Shown piece after piece: positions 1-11,800 of a stretch of DNA of 64,000 bases. Both the position numbers and the translations under genes were made by a program. The DNA is from Trichosphaerium sp. ATCC 40318 (lineage: Eukaryota > Discosea > Flabellinia > Trichosidae): the NCBI GenBank assembly GCA_038496445.1, contig JALMLS010000577.1:1054001-1118000 (forward strand), read 5' to 3'. The notes beneath the pieces were generated by a model, which saw only the letters and a program-made list of their open reading frames with translations, made no database searches and was not told where the DNA came from. How positions within the stretch are numbered: the first letter of the stretch is position 1; each line of letters opens with the position of its first letter.

Positions 1-169
1 GATTTACAAAGCTAAAAGAGTACAAAACTATCTAATGGTCCTTTATGTAGCTTCAGAGTATGCTTTACTTACCAGAGATTGATTTGTAGCTACTAACAGT
101 CTGTACAAAAAAAAGTAGTAGCTAAAACGACAACCAGCCTGAAGCGCTATTATCAAACAGCGTGATGCC

Positions 170-2007
170 ATGATTGTACAAATACTTACGTCTCTGCCAG
201 AGACGTTTACAAGGGTTGACTTTAAACGAAAGCTTTCCTCCTTTCAAACTCCCTGTGGTCTACCCAACATGCTGGCTATTACAAAATCTGCATGTATTCG
301 TAGGATTGCTTCGAAACGACCGTCGAAGCGTCTAAAGCCAAAAGTACGCTTGATTTTATTCAAAAAGGCTTATAATAGCATTTAGGCGTACTCTACGGGT
401 TGGGGAGATAATATAACTATTCTACCGACTGAACAGTCCCTAAAACAATCTGTCGATCTTATAAAAGCTGCCAAAGGCATTATAGTTACAGCTGGAGCCG
501 GAATGAGCGAAGAATGTGGCATTCCAAGGACTACAGGTTAGAAATCTTACATTAGTGTATCTAATACGCGTAGAATCTCTTAAAAATGTTTTACCGCAGT
601 TTAAAGACACAGAACACGACTTAAACGACTTTGTACAGTACATTCTGTTAAATAGTCGCTAACACAATTGTAGGCTGATCGAGAGTGGATGGAAACGAAC
701 CCAGAGCAAGCGTGGGGATTTTATGGATCTCTCCTTGATTATTATCGTAAAACAAAACCTAGTAAAGGGTTAGAACCTCTTTTCACTGCGTAACGCCTGC
801 GTTTAATGACAGATTACTATTTAGGCACGAATTGCTACTGGATTTGTGCGAAAGAATGCCATACGTGCGTATTTTGAACTATGCGCACTACTGAGTATAT
901 TATAAACACCTTCTCTACGTTTACAAGTATTTTCGGGCCTTAAAATACATTCTTAAATGCTTACAAGAGATGCTACTCCGTATTCTTTTTTTTTTTTGGA
1001 ATTGAAGGCCAAGTCAGAAATAATTTTTTACTCTATTCTATTCAAGCTTAACTTACTGTGTTTATTGTAGGGTTACTTTGTTGTAACGAATCTAACTGAT
1101 GGAATATTTCAAAAGGCAGGATTTGATAGTGATAGAATTGTAGAACTCAATGGAAGCTTACATCAAATGCAAGGGTTTAATTCTGTACGCAACATATTAG
1201 TGTATTTATAGCTTACTATAAAAATAGGATAGCCCGATTGTGCCGGCACCAGAAGAATTACTAGATATCGATTATAGGACAATGCGGGCTGTCAATGTAC
1301 CTAAAGATACTGATGGTAACCCTTTACGACCACACGTTACATTGTACGCACATAAAAACAAAACGAAAAAAACAAGAAAAAAATGAGATTCATCGCTTGA
1401 TTTGTGTCTTGCTCAGAAAACATTACAAAATAACGCGCCAAAATTTCGGTTTCTATTTTATTAATTATTTCATTCAAGGAGAAATGATATGTCGTGGAAT
1501 TCAAAGAGAACTGACGGCCAAAGTCTTCGTATGGATAAATGGGTATCTGAATTCACTTATAAGGATCCTATGATAGTCCTTGAGCTTGGTGCACAGCCAG
1601 GAAGTTCTGTTAGACTATATAGTATGTAGATTAATTCTTTTACTTTGTCTTAAACTTTTACCACGCCTGTAACAAGCAACTGTTACCAACATTCTTTCTT
1701 TTTTTTCAGAACTAGGTTACTTGTTTTTTTTTTGACATTTATGTCTAGGTACACACCTTCTATTTTATCATAGAAATTCGCGTATGATTCGCATTCATAA
1801 AGAAGACCCAAAGATAGAAAGAGGTCACTTAGGTAATTAAAATCGCAAAAACAAAAAAATACATCCAGATTTTCAACAAGACAAGAAAACTGACGCTTTT
1901 CTGCAGGTATAAAATTAGGTATGACTGAGGCTCTATCTGAACTAACTACCTTAATGGATGGTGGTGAAATAGGCGAAAACAATAACAAAAAGGATGTATG
2001 GGGTTAG
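170..2007 (+). CDS. Degenerate SIR2-family (sirtuin-like) protein
   Basis: The joined exons follow the order of bacterial-type sirtuins: GAGMSEECGIP (near 500), NPEQAWGFYG and a LLLDLCERMPY block, GYFVVTNLTDGIFQKAGF (near 1075), LNGSLHQMQ, then DGNPLRPHV and MIVLELGAQPG. The start at 170 joins the domain by a 46-nt intron ending at 385 in phase. Sirtuins remove acyl groups from lysine using NAD+. Key residues are missing here: the DFRG part of the NAD loop reads RTTE, the catalytic His of the HGS motif is Asn, and the zinc Cys pairs are absent. The fold is clear but activity is doubtful, so it may be a binding protein or a decaying copy. About eight introns break it. The N-terminal 58 residues are basic and could be a mitochondrial leader; a later Met would serve equally well. 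Confidence 0.7.
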
Positions 2008-2370
2008 GACGCACTATTTGTTGAAAAAAAAAAAAGCCAACATAACGGAATGTACATAAATAAACAAACACAATTATTTAAGTTAGTATGTGAACTCACT
2101 GAACATCACTGCACGTGAACCGTTTTGCATCGACACATGCAAAGGAGAATGGACGGTGGAGAGTTCGGTAGTTCCTAACCAGAGGAGTACTCTTGAACTA
2201 GTAAGTTACTAGCTAGTCCACGTTTGGATTTCCTAACAGTTCTAATTTGCTTTGGTAAGATGAAGAAGTTTAAGTCAGGTGCGTAGAAATGGAACGTTGT
2301 GATTCTTTAAGATCAATGGACATTCCCCATTTACTTCTGTTAAAACATGAGACAACTTACAGTTTATCTA

Positions 2371-4399
2371 ATGATTGGCTACACGTTTATTTCGCTGTAT
2401 TATGGTGCGTCGCGAGAACCAGGGATAACAATTACGTTTCGCCGGGTTTCGTATTGTCGCACTGTAACGTAACAGCTTTTTAGGGCAATCGTTCAATGGA
2501 AAAGTGTTATTGACGCCAAGTTCGACCACTCTATGTGACAGTGTAGTTATTAATACTCCAAATAACACCTTCGACGAATACATGCTCATACGAGCCAGTT
2601 TCAGATGTAAATAAGCCTAAGGATCATTTTTTTATTAATATTCAATGACACGTGATTAGACGCTGATGGTTTACCGTATATTGGCGTCGTAGTTGTCTAC
2701 TCTCATCTGTTCCTACATGTAGATAATGTAGGTTCCTCGGACGCTTCTGGGACGTTACACGAGATGAAAACCGACTGGAACGCTTTTACAGAGTGGTCAT
2801 CGTTTCCTAACAACAAGGGACCAGGTAGCTGACTTTGATAGAATTTGTTGCTAATATGCATGGATAGTTGCGGGTATTGATTACGACGAAGCTATATCTG
2901 GTTCTTACAGTGGTGTACCCGATGGTGGCATTGCGAATATCACCGTCACTAGTACGGTAGATAAATGGTTGAATCCTGCGGTTGAAAACACAGGTTGGAT
3001 TATTAGAAGAGGTAAGTTCTACGACGAAGTTCACATACTAAGAAAGACAAAGAAAATCCACATGATATCTTCGGCTGTAGGTCTGTAAAGAAGCCTAGAC
3101 TTGATATGGCAATTGGGCCTTTACCCTTTATATTCACGTGCTATACTTACAAAGATCCATGCACGTGAAATATTACTGGAGCCTGAAATTTATTAATTTT
3201 AGTTGGGAACCTTGGATATCCTGAACCATTTATTGCATACACTCGATTGTGCTTTTTCTGTGAAGGTCCTACTGGGTTTGGAGACCTAGTAAAAGATCTC
3301 ATTTCGGGAGGCTTTTTGATAGTTAATGGTGTTGAAGTACCAACAACCAACGTTCCACCTATTGGAGATACTCACGGTATGTGTCATAATCTTTAAAATC
3401 CATCTCACTACTAATAGTTGGATTCTGTGTTGTTGTACCTCCAAACATCAAAACCATGGAGCTGGAAATTAACTTTTCGTACGCTACTGGCTTTTAGTGC
3501 TATCAGCACTAATAAACATAGGTCAGGTCTGTATATTTTGGCGATAGATACCGTAGGATACTCAACAAAACTACCGGAGGAAATTGGTACAAGAACAAAC
3601 ATGTTTCCCTTTTAACCGCTTTTGAAGCTTGCCAGTCATTCGAGTGTGAGAATTCAACAGTCACGATCAATGGTACTTTTCAAGGCGAGTTAATAATAGG
3701 AGATTCTATATCCATAAAGAATGACGTCATAATTAATGGTAACTTTAACGTACAAGGTACACTTCTTTGTTTCGAGAACGATTTCATTGATTATCTCCGT
3801 TAGGTCAAATCAGAATTGAATCTAATGAAACTGTGCTCACTATTGAGGGTTGTTTATCAGCTACAAAAGGCATTAATATTCAATTGAATGAAAACGAGAC
3901 ATACCATGAAGGGCAAAAAATCATTCAACTTTTTACTCCATGTGACCTTGATGTACAACAATTATCCTTTACTTGCTGGATTTTTTCCTAACAACAAATT
4001 TAGAATACAGTACTGATTTTGACTGGTGGTGAAACAGAGGTACGTAGATAACGTTAATAGAATGTGTGTTAACCGTAGTGCAAGAGGGATTGTGAAAAGT
4101 TAGCAGCAAAGTCAACTTCTTCGTCAGTGGGAATAACTGTAAGCATTTCTATTGACGAAAGTGACTGCGGTACAATGGGCAGTACAAGTAGTTCTGTTTT
4201 TAATAGAAACGCACATATAATCATTCCTTCAGTCGTTGCTGTTATAGTTTTTATAGCACTCATTGTGGTAGCAGGAATAGCTCTTCACAGGTACCTGCTA
4301 TACTGACTTGCCGAAGAATAGGTGTTAACTCCTGCCCTACTTAGGTATATGAGAGTTCGTAAATACAAAATACCCACAATAACGGTCGATGCGCAATAA
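2371..4399 (+). CDS. One-pass surface protein with DNRLRE-like domain
   Basis: Exons from about 2480 to 3060 encode a stretch resembling the DNRLRE (CBM96-like) beta-sandwich found in secreted carbohydrate-associated proteins; the telling parts are NNTFDEYMLIRASF, a TDWNAFTEW strand and SGSYSGVPDGG. Later exons (3190-3990) encode an Asn-rich segment with strand-like repeats (STVTINGTF, GQIRIESNETVLTIEG). Near the end comes a membrane helix (IIIPSVVAVIVFIALIVVAGIAL), followed after a phase-matched intron by a short basic tail YMRVRKYKIPT. This fits a type I surface protein with glycosylated ectodomain. The start is uncertain: the Met at 2371 opens a hydrophobic stretch but is not a clear signal peptide. 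One intron, 3478-3520, has a textbook ACTAAT branch. The ligand is unknown. The polysaccharide-lyase-like gene at 38.5 kb ends in a similar domain. Confidence 0.6.
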
Positions 4400-4547
4400 A
4401 GAATGACTAAACCAATAGCAAATTAATACTAGTAATAAAGGTAGCAATCATGTCTACGTTCTTTTATAAATGGCAAAGTACACGCCCATGGCATTTTACA
4501 AGAAAGCCTGGAGTATGGTTACTTGGGTTCAAGAAAGCCACTATCAG

Positions 4548-5677
4548 TCAGAGAGCCACACAGGTTCCAATTAGCGCTTTAGCACCTTCTTCTGTTACAT
4601 AAGTGTTATAAGCTGCAACGTAACTTGCCCCCTCCAGTGCTTTAACACCTTCATCTGTAACAGAAGTGCCTCCAAGATTTATAGTATGCACACCAGCAAG
4701 CGCTTTAACACCTTCATCTGTAATAGAAGTGCCTGCAAGATTTATATTATGCACACCAGCAAGCGCTTTAACACCTTCATCTGTTACTGAAGTATGGTTA
4801 AGAATTATAGTGTGAACTCCAGCGAGAGCCTTAATGCCTTCGTCTGTCACTGAAGTGTAAGCAAGGTGTATGGTATGAACACCTTTAAGCAATTTAATGC
4901 CTTCATCTGTTACTGAAGTACGAGCAAGGTTAATATTGTGAACCCCAGCAAGTACTTTAATGGATTCATCTGTCACTGAAGTGTTATGAAGACTAATTGT
5001 ATGAACACCTTTGAGAGATTTAACACCTTCATCTGTAACTTTTGTGTTTCCAAGATTAATATTATGAGCACCTTTGAGTGCTTTAACACCTTTGTCTGTA
5101 ATATAAGTGCCCCATAGATGTATAGTATGTACTCCAGCAAGTGCTTTAACACCTTCATCTGATACTGATGTAAATGTAAGATTTATAGTGTGAACTCCGG
5201 CATGAGCCTTAATGCCTTCATCTGTAGTAGAAGTGTTTCGAAGGTTTATAATATGTACTCCAGCAAGTGCTGTAAAGCATTCATCAGTCACATTTACACA
5301 GGCATCAAGGTCAATTGTATGTACTCCTGCAAGTGCTTTAATGCCTTCATCTGTTACTGAAGTATCACGAAGGTAATGGCACGAACACCTGCAAACTTTT
5401 TGATAATGTTGTCATCAAAGCAACCGCCATCAAGTACGATCTTAGTGTTTTTGAGAATGCCTTCATGTTGTAGAAGTGATTCTGCTCCCAATATGGTCTC
5501 AATGATGATAGTTTCGTAGCCAATAACATCATGCACGATAGATGCCAGAAAATGGCAGGTCTGGCAAGCTACAAATCGCGATTTGGTTGTTTGGCGTAAA
5601 ATATGCGCTATTATCTCTGTAGGTAGTCGTAATAAACTCACACTGGTGGTATCGTTGGTAACGTCTGAGGAAAGCAT
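4548..5677 (-). CDS. F-box protein with 21-residue TDEG repeats (frame broken)
   Basis: The first about 50 residues look like an F-box (SLLRLPTEIIAHILRQTTKSRFVACQTCHFLA), the segment that docks on Skp1 in SCF ubiquitin ligases. About thirteen copies follow of a 21-residue unit with consensus VTDEGVKALAGVHTINLxxTS, a leucine-rich-repeat-like solenoid probably used to bind substrate. The 63-bp units stay alike in DNA, so they expand and contract easily. The frame breaks in the first repeat near 5372-5377: one base is missing from the expected codons for INL, which puts a stop at 5354. The rest is open from the next frame to 4548. This could be a true frameshift, a sequencing error, or a 38-nt intron with a weak GTGTTC donor that keeps phase. 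The full length would be about 375 residues. Confidence 0.65.
4560..5365. repeat. 63-bp coding tandem repeats (TDEG units)
   Basis: About thirteen 63-bp units inside the F-box gene. Each encodes one 21-residue TDEG/VHTINL unit. Units differ mainly at the two residues before TS and at a few Ala/Lys positions. Confidence 0.85.
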
Positions 5678-5763
5678 AATCGTTTATCTTTGAACATAGT
5701 TATTATTTTTGCGCCTTGAAGCGGCACGTGTTCTTTTTAAACTATTGATAGGTTAAATAATAT

Positions 5764-6013
5764 CGGACCCACGTTTTTTCCGAATTTTTCGAAAGAAAAA
5801 ATAGAATTCGATACAAAAACCGAATGCCTATACCCACCAATGGATCACTATATGTGAGCGAAGGTCGGGTTCTAGTTCCGAGCACAGCGAGGACCCGACC
5901 GTAAGTGAACCAGGCGCTTTCTAGTTTAGTGGACTCCCTAGCTATGCATCTTTCTACGAATTCTATTTTTTCGAATTTTTGTTTTCGGAAAATTCGGAAA
6001 AAACTATGGTCCC
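5764..6013. mobile_element. MITE-like non-autonomous DNA transposon
   Basis: The outer ends form an imperfect inverted repeat of about 45-50 bp (5764-5811 against 5956-6013). The outermost 28 bp match at about 23 positions and share TTTTTTCCGAATTTT. The element is flanked by AATAATAT at 5756-5763 and again at 6014-6021, an 8-bp target-site duplication as made by hAT-type transposases. The centre (about 5863-5920) holds a second small hairpin built on GGTCGGGTTC and GACCCGACC. There is no coding capacity, so it would depend on a transposase elsewhere. Confidence 0.75.
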
Positions 6014-6369
6014 AATAATATCAGTCTATTTTTTTCGTCATTATCAAAAAACAGGGCTGGGCAGCATCGCTTTTGAGACTGACCGATCATCAACTCTCAC
6101 ATACAGGTTATAATTTGCTACCTCTAATTGAGGATAAGATTGTGTAATTTTGGGCGCCTGTTGGTGCTTTAAACAATTGCATGAATTGGTGTTAAGGAAA
6201 ACTAATTATCCATTTCATTGAACTCTTAACAATTGTAATGCCGGCAATAAACTAATCAACCTGCTCATTATAATGATAGTAACATCGTCATAACAGTAAA
6301 CTACAAGCGACTTGGTTATACGTAGCGACAACGATATTTGTAAATTTACTGACGAGTATTCATAGATTG

Positions 6370-7073
6370 TAATGGCACATCTGAAACTCCATCACCAACC
6401 AAACTAACAAGTTACAACCAACAAACAACTCCAAAACAAGTCAAACGTAAGCGCATTCTTGTTTCCCCTATTTGGGACTATCTTGCAGATGATAGAAACA
6501 ATGCCGACGAAAAAGTATGTGTACTTACATGTTTAAAAAAAAGTCGAAAAAATGTCGAAGTTATATTGAACTGTTCGCCACAAAGGGTCTAGCTGGGCTA
6601 TGGCGCTCAGTAGCCGTTAGGCTCTGCCTTTCCAAACCCCCCTAAAAGGGGGCTTTCTAAATAGTTCCTATGGCATAATATAGGATAATTAGTGCCAAAT
6701 TTTTGACTTTTTTTTGACAAAGTTCTACATTTGGGTTCCCACTTTATTCCCGTGTCACTTCACAGGTCAAACTATATTCTTTCTTTTTTCTTAGAAGAAG
6801 AAAAGGAAATGCAATACGTAGTTGTTACTAAAATCTACCTTACATGATAACTTTGCAGCTGAATTGTTCCACGGCAACAAAGCAAGAATCCGTCAAAAAA
6901 TAAAAAGTGCTTCGCAAGCTTGTGGTAAGTTTGATTCTTCTATTCTCGCATGGGTTCAAAATCAAGTAAACAACGTAATAACAATGTCCAGCACAAGTTC
7001 GAACAAAGCTCGAGCAAATTACAGACTACCAAGCAAGCAGACAAGGACTTACAAGGTTAAAACCCTTTCATAG
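6370..7073 (+). other. Coding-like fragments, possibly a broken BED-finger protein
   Basis: An open stretch at about 6371-6600 encodes QVKRKRILVSPIWDYLAD and then a short Cys-containing tail. A second open stretch at 6822-7073 encodes KSTLHDNFAAELFHGNKARIRQKI and a Gln/Asn/Ser-rich tail. The IWDYL...C...C spacing loosely recalls BED zinc fingers of hAT transposases, but the Cys spacing is not canonical. I could not join the two parts convincingly. Between them (6600-6780) lies an inverted repeat, CCCCCTAAAAGGGGG. They may be 5' exons of the F-box gene at 7082 or a decayed separate gene. Confidence 0.25.
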
Positions 7074-7081
7074 TGAAACCA

Positions 7082-8398
7082 ATGCATTGTTTAGGTAGTC
7101 CTACGTTAAAATACCTCGATTTATCAGAATTACCACCAGAATTGCTGTATAATCTATTACCTTACGTATACAGGCTTGAAGATAAGATATCAGGTCTTCT
7201 TGTATGCTCAAAATGGCGTAAAGTGATATTAGAAACAACGAAATGTGTAGATGGCTCTTCTCTTGTCGGTTACACGATGAAACAGCGCCTTGCTGCGTTT
7301 TCCGTGTTCCACAAGATTTCAAGTCTCACAGTACGACAATCATAACGCATTGCTCTTAAGTCATTCTAAATTACATGAACTTCAAGTTTTACAATTGCGA
7401 GATGAATGGCAGGACACAGAATGAAATTGGTGAGCTACTTTTTGCTTTCCCATGATGGATCACGTTTAACACGTGTTTCAGGTGAAGCTATTGTTAAAGC
7501 AAAATTGGGAATGATGGATATGGACTATGGAGAGTATAGACAAATTGTCAAAGTAGGCTTTCCACTTACGGGAGTAGACTTGTATCCGGAACAAGTGAAT
7601 AGTAAGTTGGTTTTTTTTGGCTTTTGCTTTTTTGTATTCTCGTCTTTACCATCTCGTACTTATACTTCTATAAGAAATAAGAAAAAGTAAATATACTCCC
7701 ATAACATCCGTTAAGTTTGTGAACTGTACAATTGGGAATTGGGGAGGTACGTCATCATTTAAGAGGTTGAGGATTTTTTTATTTCCAAATGTTATTACGT
7801 TAGCAGGGTGTATGCCTGGAGGTATTATGGGGACTATGGCACTGTTGAGGGTCATGGAACATAATGTACCGGTATTTACGCTTGTAATTGATAACTGTAC
7901 TGGTCCTGGGTTAACGTACTTTAGAGAAGGTGAGATATTCTTTGACAACCAAACTTCACACTTATTTTGTTGTTGTTTAAGGTCTAGAGTACACATTACG
8001 CATGCTACCAAAATTCAAAGTGGTCTTGAATAACGTTGATATATCTTTAAAGAAACTGGAAGGTACGAAGAATCTATTTATTAACATGTTTTATTTCTGA
8101 ACAGATATAAAAAAAAAATGCATTACTTTTTTCTTGAGACAATACTAACGCCATCAAAGATGCCTTAATTTTTCCGTCAATCTCAGCTTTTGACGCTTCT
8201 GGAACACCTGCTTTAGAAGAATTATTATTAAGGGAAGGTATATTTCCAGGGATGAGTGAGGAAGACTTAGAAAAGAAGAAAATTGAACTTGAATCACGTA
8301 TTCCAAAGAATATAGAATCCACGGCAACTGAAGACATCATTGCAATAAATATTGCACGTGTACTTTTATCTGCGATTAATAAACGTAAGCAAAATTAA
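7082..8398 (+). CDS. F-box protein, second copy type
   Basis: The N-terminus carries an F-box (LDLSELPPELLYNLLPYVYRLEDKISGLLVCSKWRKVILET), so the product probably binds Skp1 and presents substrates to an SCF ligase. Later exons (7406-7600, 7719-7930, 7985-8064) hold leucine-rich pieces such as LPKFKVVLNNVDISLKKLE, which suggest degenerate LRRs, but no clear repeat register is visible. The last exon (about 8133-8398) encodes an acidic helical tail with SEEDLEKKKIELESR. The intron ahead of it keeps phase from KLE to DNTNAIKDAL. The Met at 7082 is the first ATG in the F-box frame; upstream exons cannot be excluded. Substrate unknown. Confidence 0.6.
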
Positions 8399-8864
8399 GA
8401 ATAAGCAAGTACAGCAAAAAAAACCCACAAATCTTGCTTCTGGCAGACATGAAATAGTTGTATTTGGGGTAAGGTAAAGGCTATCAAGTCCCTACGTAAG
8501 GAGCACGTGTACACTTTCGAACGCTTTTATTTTATTGACCGTACAGTACTCAGCTCTAGATATTCAGAAGGTCACTTTAGGCTAACAAAGTATCGCCTTT
8601 ATACAGGCAATTGTATTTAGGGAGCCAATAACCACAGCTTTGTATACTATTTTATAGCATGACTTGTTTCGTTCATTAACATCCTGACAATGGAATTGTT
8701 GTCCTACCATTTGGCAGGAAACTTACAAGAATACAACTGCTACAAACTAGACAAGACTACTTTTGCACTGAGTTTATTTACTTCAAATATATGAGTATGT
8801 AATGTAAAGACTACAACAGTGTAGTCCAAAAACAACTTCAAAAAGTGGAGAATAACACATTTTA
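8399..8864. other. Intergenic, 466 bp
   Basis: Lies between two convergent genes. I see no coding frame, RNA gene or long repeat; it should hold both 3' ends. Confidence 0.6.
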
Positions 8865-11800
8865 CTACAACAATGCAGCACTTGATTTTGGTGCACCAGG
8901 TATTTCTCGATAAGGAGGCGTATCTTCTTCGCTACTATCATAACTGTCACCAACAACTATCAATCTTGACTCTTTTACACCTAAAGATATAGCAAGATCT
9001 CGTGCTGTAGGTCTATCCGAAGGATCTAAAGAAAGTATTAATTCAAAGAGCTGCATGCTGATGATAAAAAAAAAAGCCAAACGTACGAAACTTCCAACAC
9101 TCATTCATCAGTAATACCCATCTCTTTGAGCAGTCTGAGCTTATTTCAGGTGTATTTCCTGCATCTCTTATTGATACAATAAGACTAAATACGTCTTTTT
9201 GCCCTCTGTATGGTGTAGTGCGATGAACTAACTCCCACATTGTTATACCAAATGACCTTCAAGTGTGAAAGTGAGTGACAGCACAGAACGTAGTAATCAT
9301 GATTATCTGTTACTCAAATTTTCGTACCAAACGTCACTCTTGTTACTATACTCCAGGTTCATATTTTCAGGTGACATCCATCGTACCTTAAGATCGTAAA
9401 ATAAGTTATACATTTCGCGATAAAAAAAAAAGATTTTTTCAAAGAAAGCTCATGTACAGGTCCTATTTGTGTCATTGTCTTTGCTGCTTCGGTCATTTCA
9501 ACCTCTCTGGACATACCAAAATCTATGAAGGGAAGTAACGTAAGAAGGAAGAACAAGTCATAAAGAATATCTTGTAAACACAAGCACATGTGCAAAATGT
9601 AAAAAAGTTACATACCAGCAATTCTTGGACTACCATCAGAATCCAATAAAATATTACGACAAGCCAAATCCCTAGTATGTACGTTAAAATAAAATGATAG
9701 AATAAAAAAACAGAAGTAAGAATGCCTGTTCTCAACAGCAAAACCAAAAAAAAAAACGTGTTTCTTTTTTGATAAATCAAAGGTTAAGTTACCTGTGAAC
9801 AATATTAGCACTGTGTAGTAGTGTTAGCCCAGATAGAATACCAGACGCATAGAAAAATAATTCGTCATCTGTAAAGTGTTCTTTTTTCTTCTTGTAAAGA
9901 ACATCCAAAGAGCCTGGAAAGAAGTTAAGAAGTTGTTTTGATACAAAAGAGAAACATGCTCATTAAATACCTCCATGCATGAACTCTAGAATAATCCAAG
10001 GTGCACCATCACTCAATGCAATACCTTCTATCTTGACAATATGAGGATGTTCTGGGAGCCCACTGTAGTAGAAATGTGTTAAAACTTGTATACTTTGTTT
10101 ACCAGCTTATACCTCATAACCTCTGCTTCACGGAGGAATTCTACTGTAGCATCATGAGACATGGCGTTTGCTATCTTTACAGCCACTGTTTTTTCTTTAT
10201 AAATAGCTTGGTGTACTACACCATAACTACCAGAACCTAAGAATAAGGTTAGTCGCCCACACTTTCAATGTCCAAAAAAAAAACAAAGAATAAAAGAGTT
10301 GTTGTCGTACCAAGCTCTTTTGTGAATGCAATACGCTTTGGGCTTATAAACCTCAAAGCAGCATCTAAACCATAATCTGTAGGAAGTATCTCCTTCTCCT
10401 TGCTACCACGACATTTGGTAAAATAGACAGCAGCAAGAATAACAACAACAAGTAAGATAACAATGATAACAACAACCACTATAATGATTGTTATATTAGA
10501 TCCTCCAGATCCCTCAGCTGATGGTACAACTGCTAGTTGTTCAGGAGTAACACCTATACTCCTTCTAGAACTTTCAGTAACCGTAGGAGCCAATACATCA
10601 GTAGTGTTATGGCTCAGGCTTATTTCAAAGTTTACATCGTATAACTGAGCTTCATCTCCTGTTATATTAAACAAGGTAGGATTTTGTATAAAATCTATAA
10701 CACAGCAGATGGACACTAGAAAAAATTAGACAAAACCGAGGAGAAATTATAATAGTATAAAATGGAAAAAAGTAAGAAAAATAGTGTTGTACAACAGAGC
10801 TAGAACGTACTTGGTTTACAATCAGCCAATTCTGTTACATTTACAGGCTCATCACCAATTGTAACATTCCATTGAAAAACAAAGTCAGTGACATTGTTTG
10901 CACCAACAAACTCTACAACGAACAACTGTCAAAAACAAATTCAAACAATTAATAAAAAAATACAAACCTACTGAAACATAGCACTTCTCATTTAATGCAA
11001 ATGTTGTTTGAGAGTCACTGTAATCAGGTAGACCATGTGTAGCCACACTAGATAATTGAGGGAATTCAGGGTAAGGTTTGAAGTCCAATGCAGCAAAAAA
11101 AGCAGATGGATGGAATGAATCGGCTAGACGCTTTGTATTAGATGAACTGCTAAACGTTTTTGACCCAACTGTTACAGATCCACTAAGTTGACCTGCAACA
11201 ATAACAGAGTCTCTGCTCAATACAGACAATGCACCAAAGTTAATACTGGCGGAAGGACTACCTAGGACTCATCAAAAACAAGAAAAACCAAACCAGATGA
11301 AACGTACTAGCATTGTAGAATAAAGTTTGCTCCGCTGTATCTATATTGTAACGAACTAAGAAGGCGCCACTCTTATCAGCTGGAAGAGTAACATCTTTAA
11401 ATGTTCCTGCAAAGGAACCAATAGCAAATAATTGATTGAATGTTGATTCTTCTTTAGCTTGTGTTATCCTCTAAACAACCTTTAGAACTAAACGTGGTAG
11501 GAGACTGTACAATATTGTCCACACTAAGTTCAGACTTAATAGTCCATATGGGCGTATAGTCTGTTGCGTTCATCATCTCTATTTTATAACCAGAAACAAA
11601 TGAGCTTGCTTTATCAAGGTCAATGTCATCAGTGAGCTGTGTAACAAGAACAAGTCGACCATCCTTGGTATGAAACATATCATCTAAAAAAAACAGCTAT
11701 TAAATTCTTTGCGTTTTATTTCTGTAATCCGTACTGGGTATGGAAGCAAATCCAGGCTCATTAGTTACTGAATTTATAGTTCTAGTTATGTCTCCATTGT

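Noticed and set aside
500-560. DYR of the sirtuin NAD loop in a shifted frame
   Set aside because: GACTACAGG does encode DYR in another frame, but the frame reading RTTE joins the next three exons in phase, so no frameshift is needed.
3478-3496. A 19-nt intron
   Set aside because: A 43-nt intron from the same donor, with an ACTAAT branch and CATAG acceptor, keeps the same frame and is far more normal.
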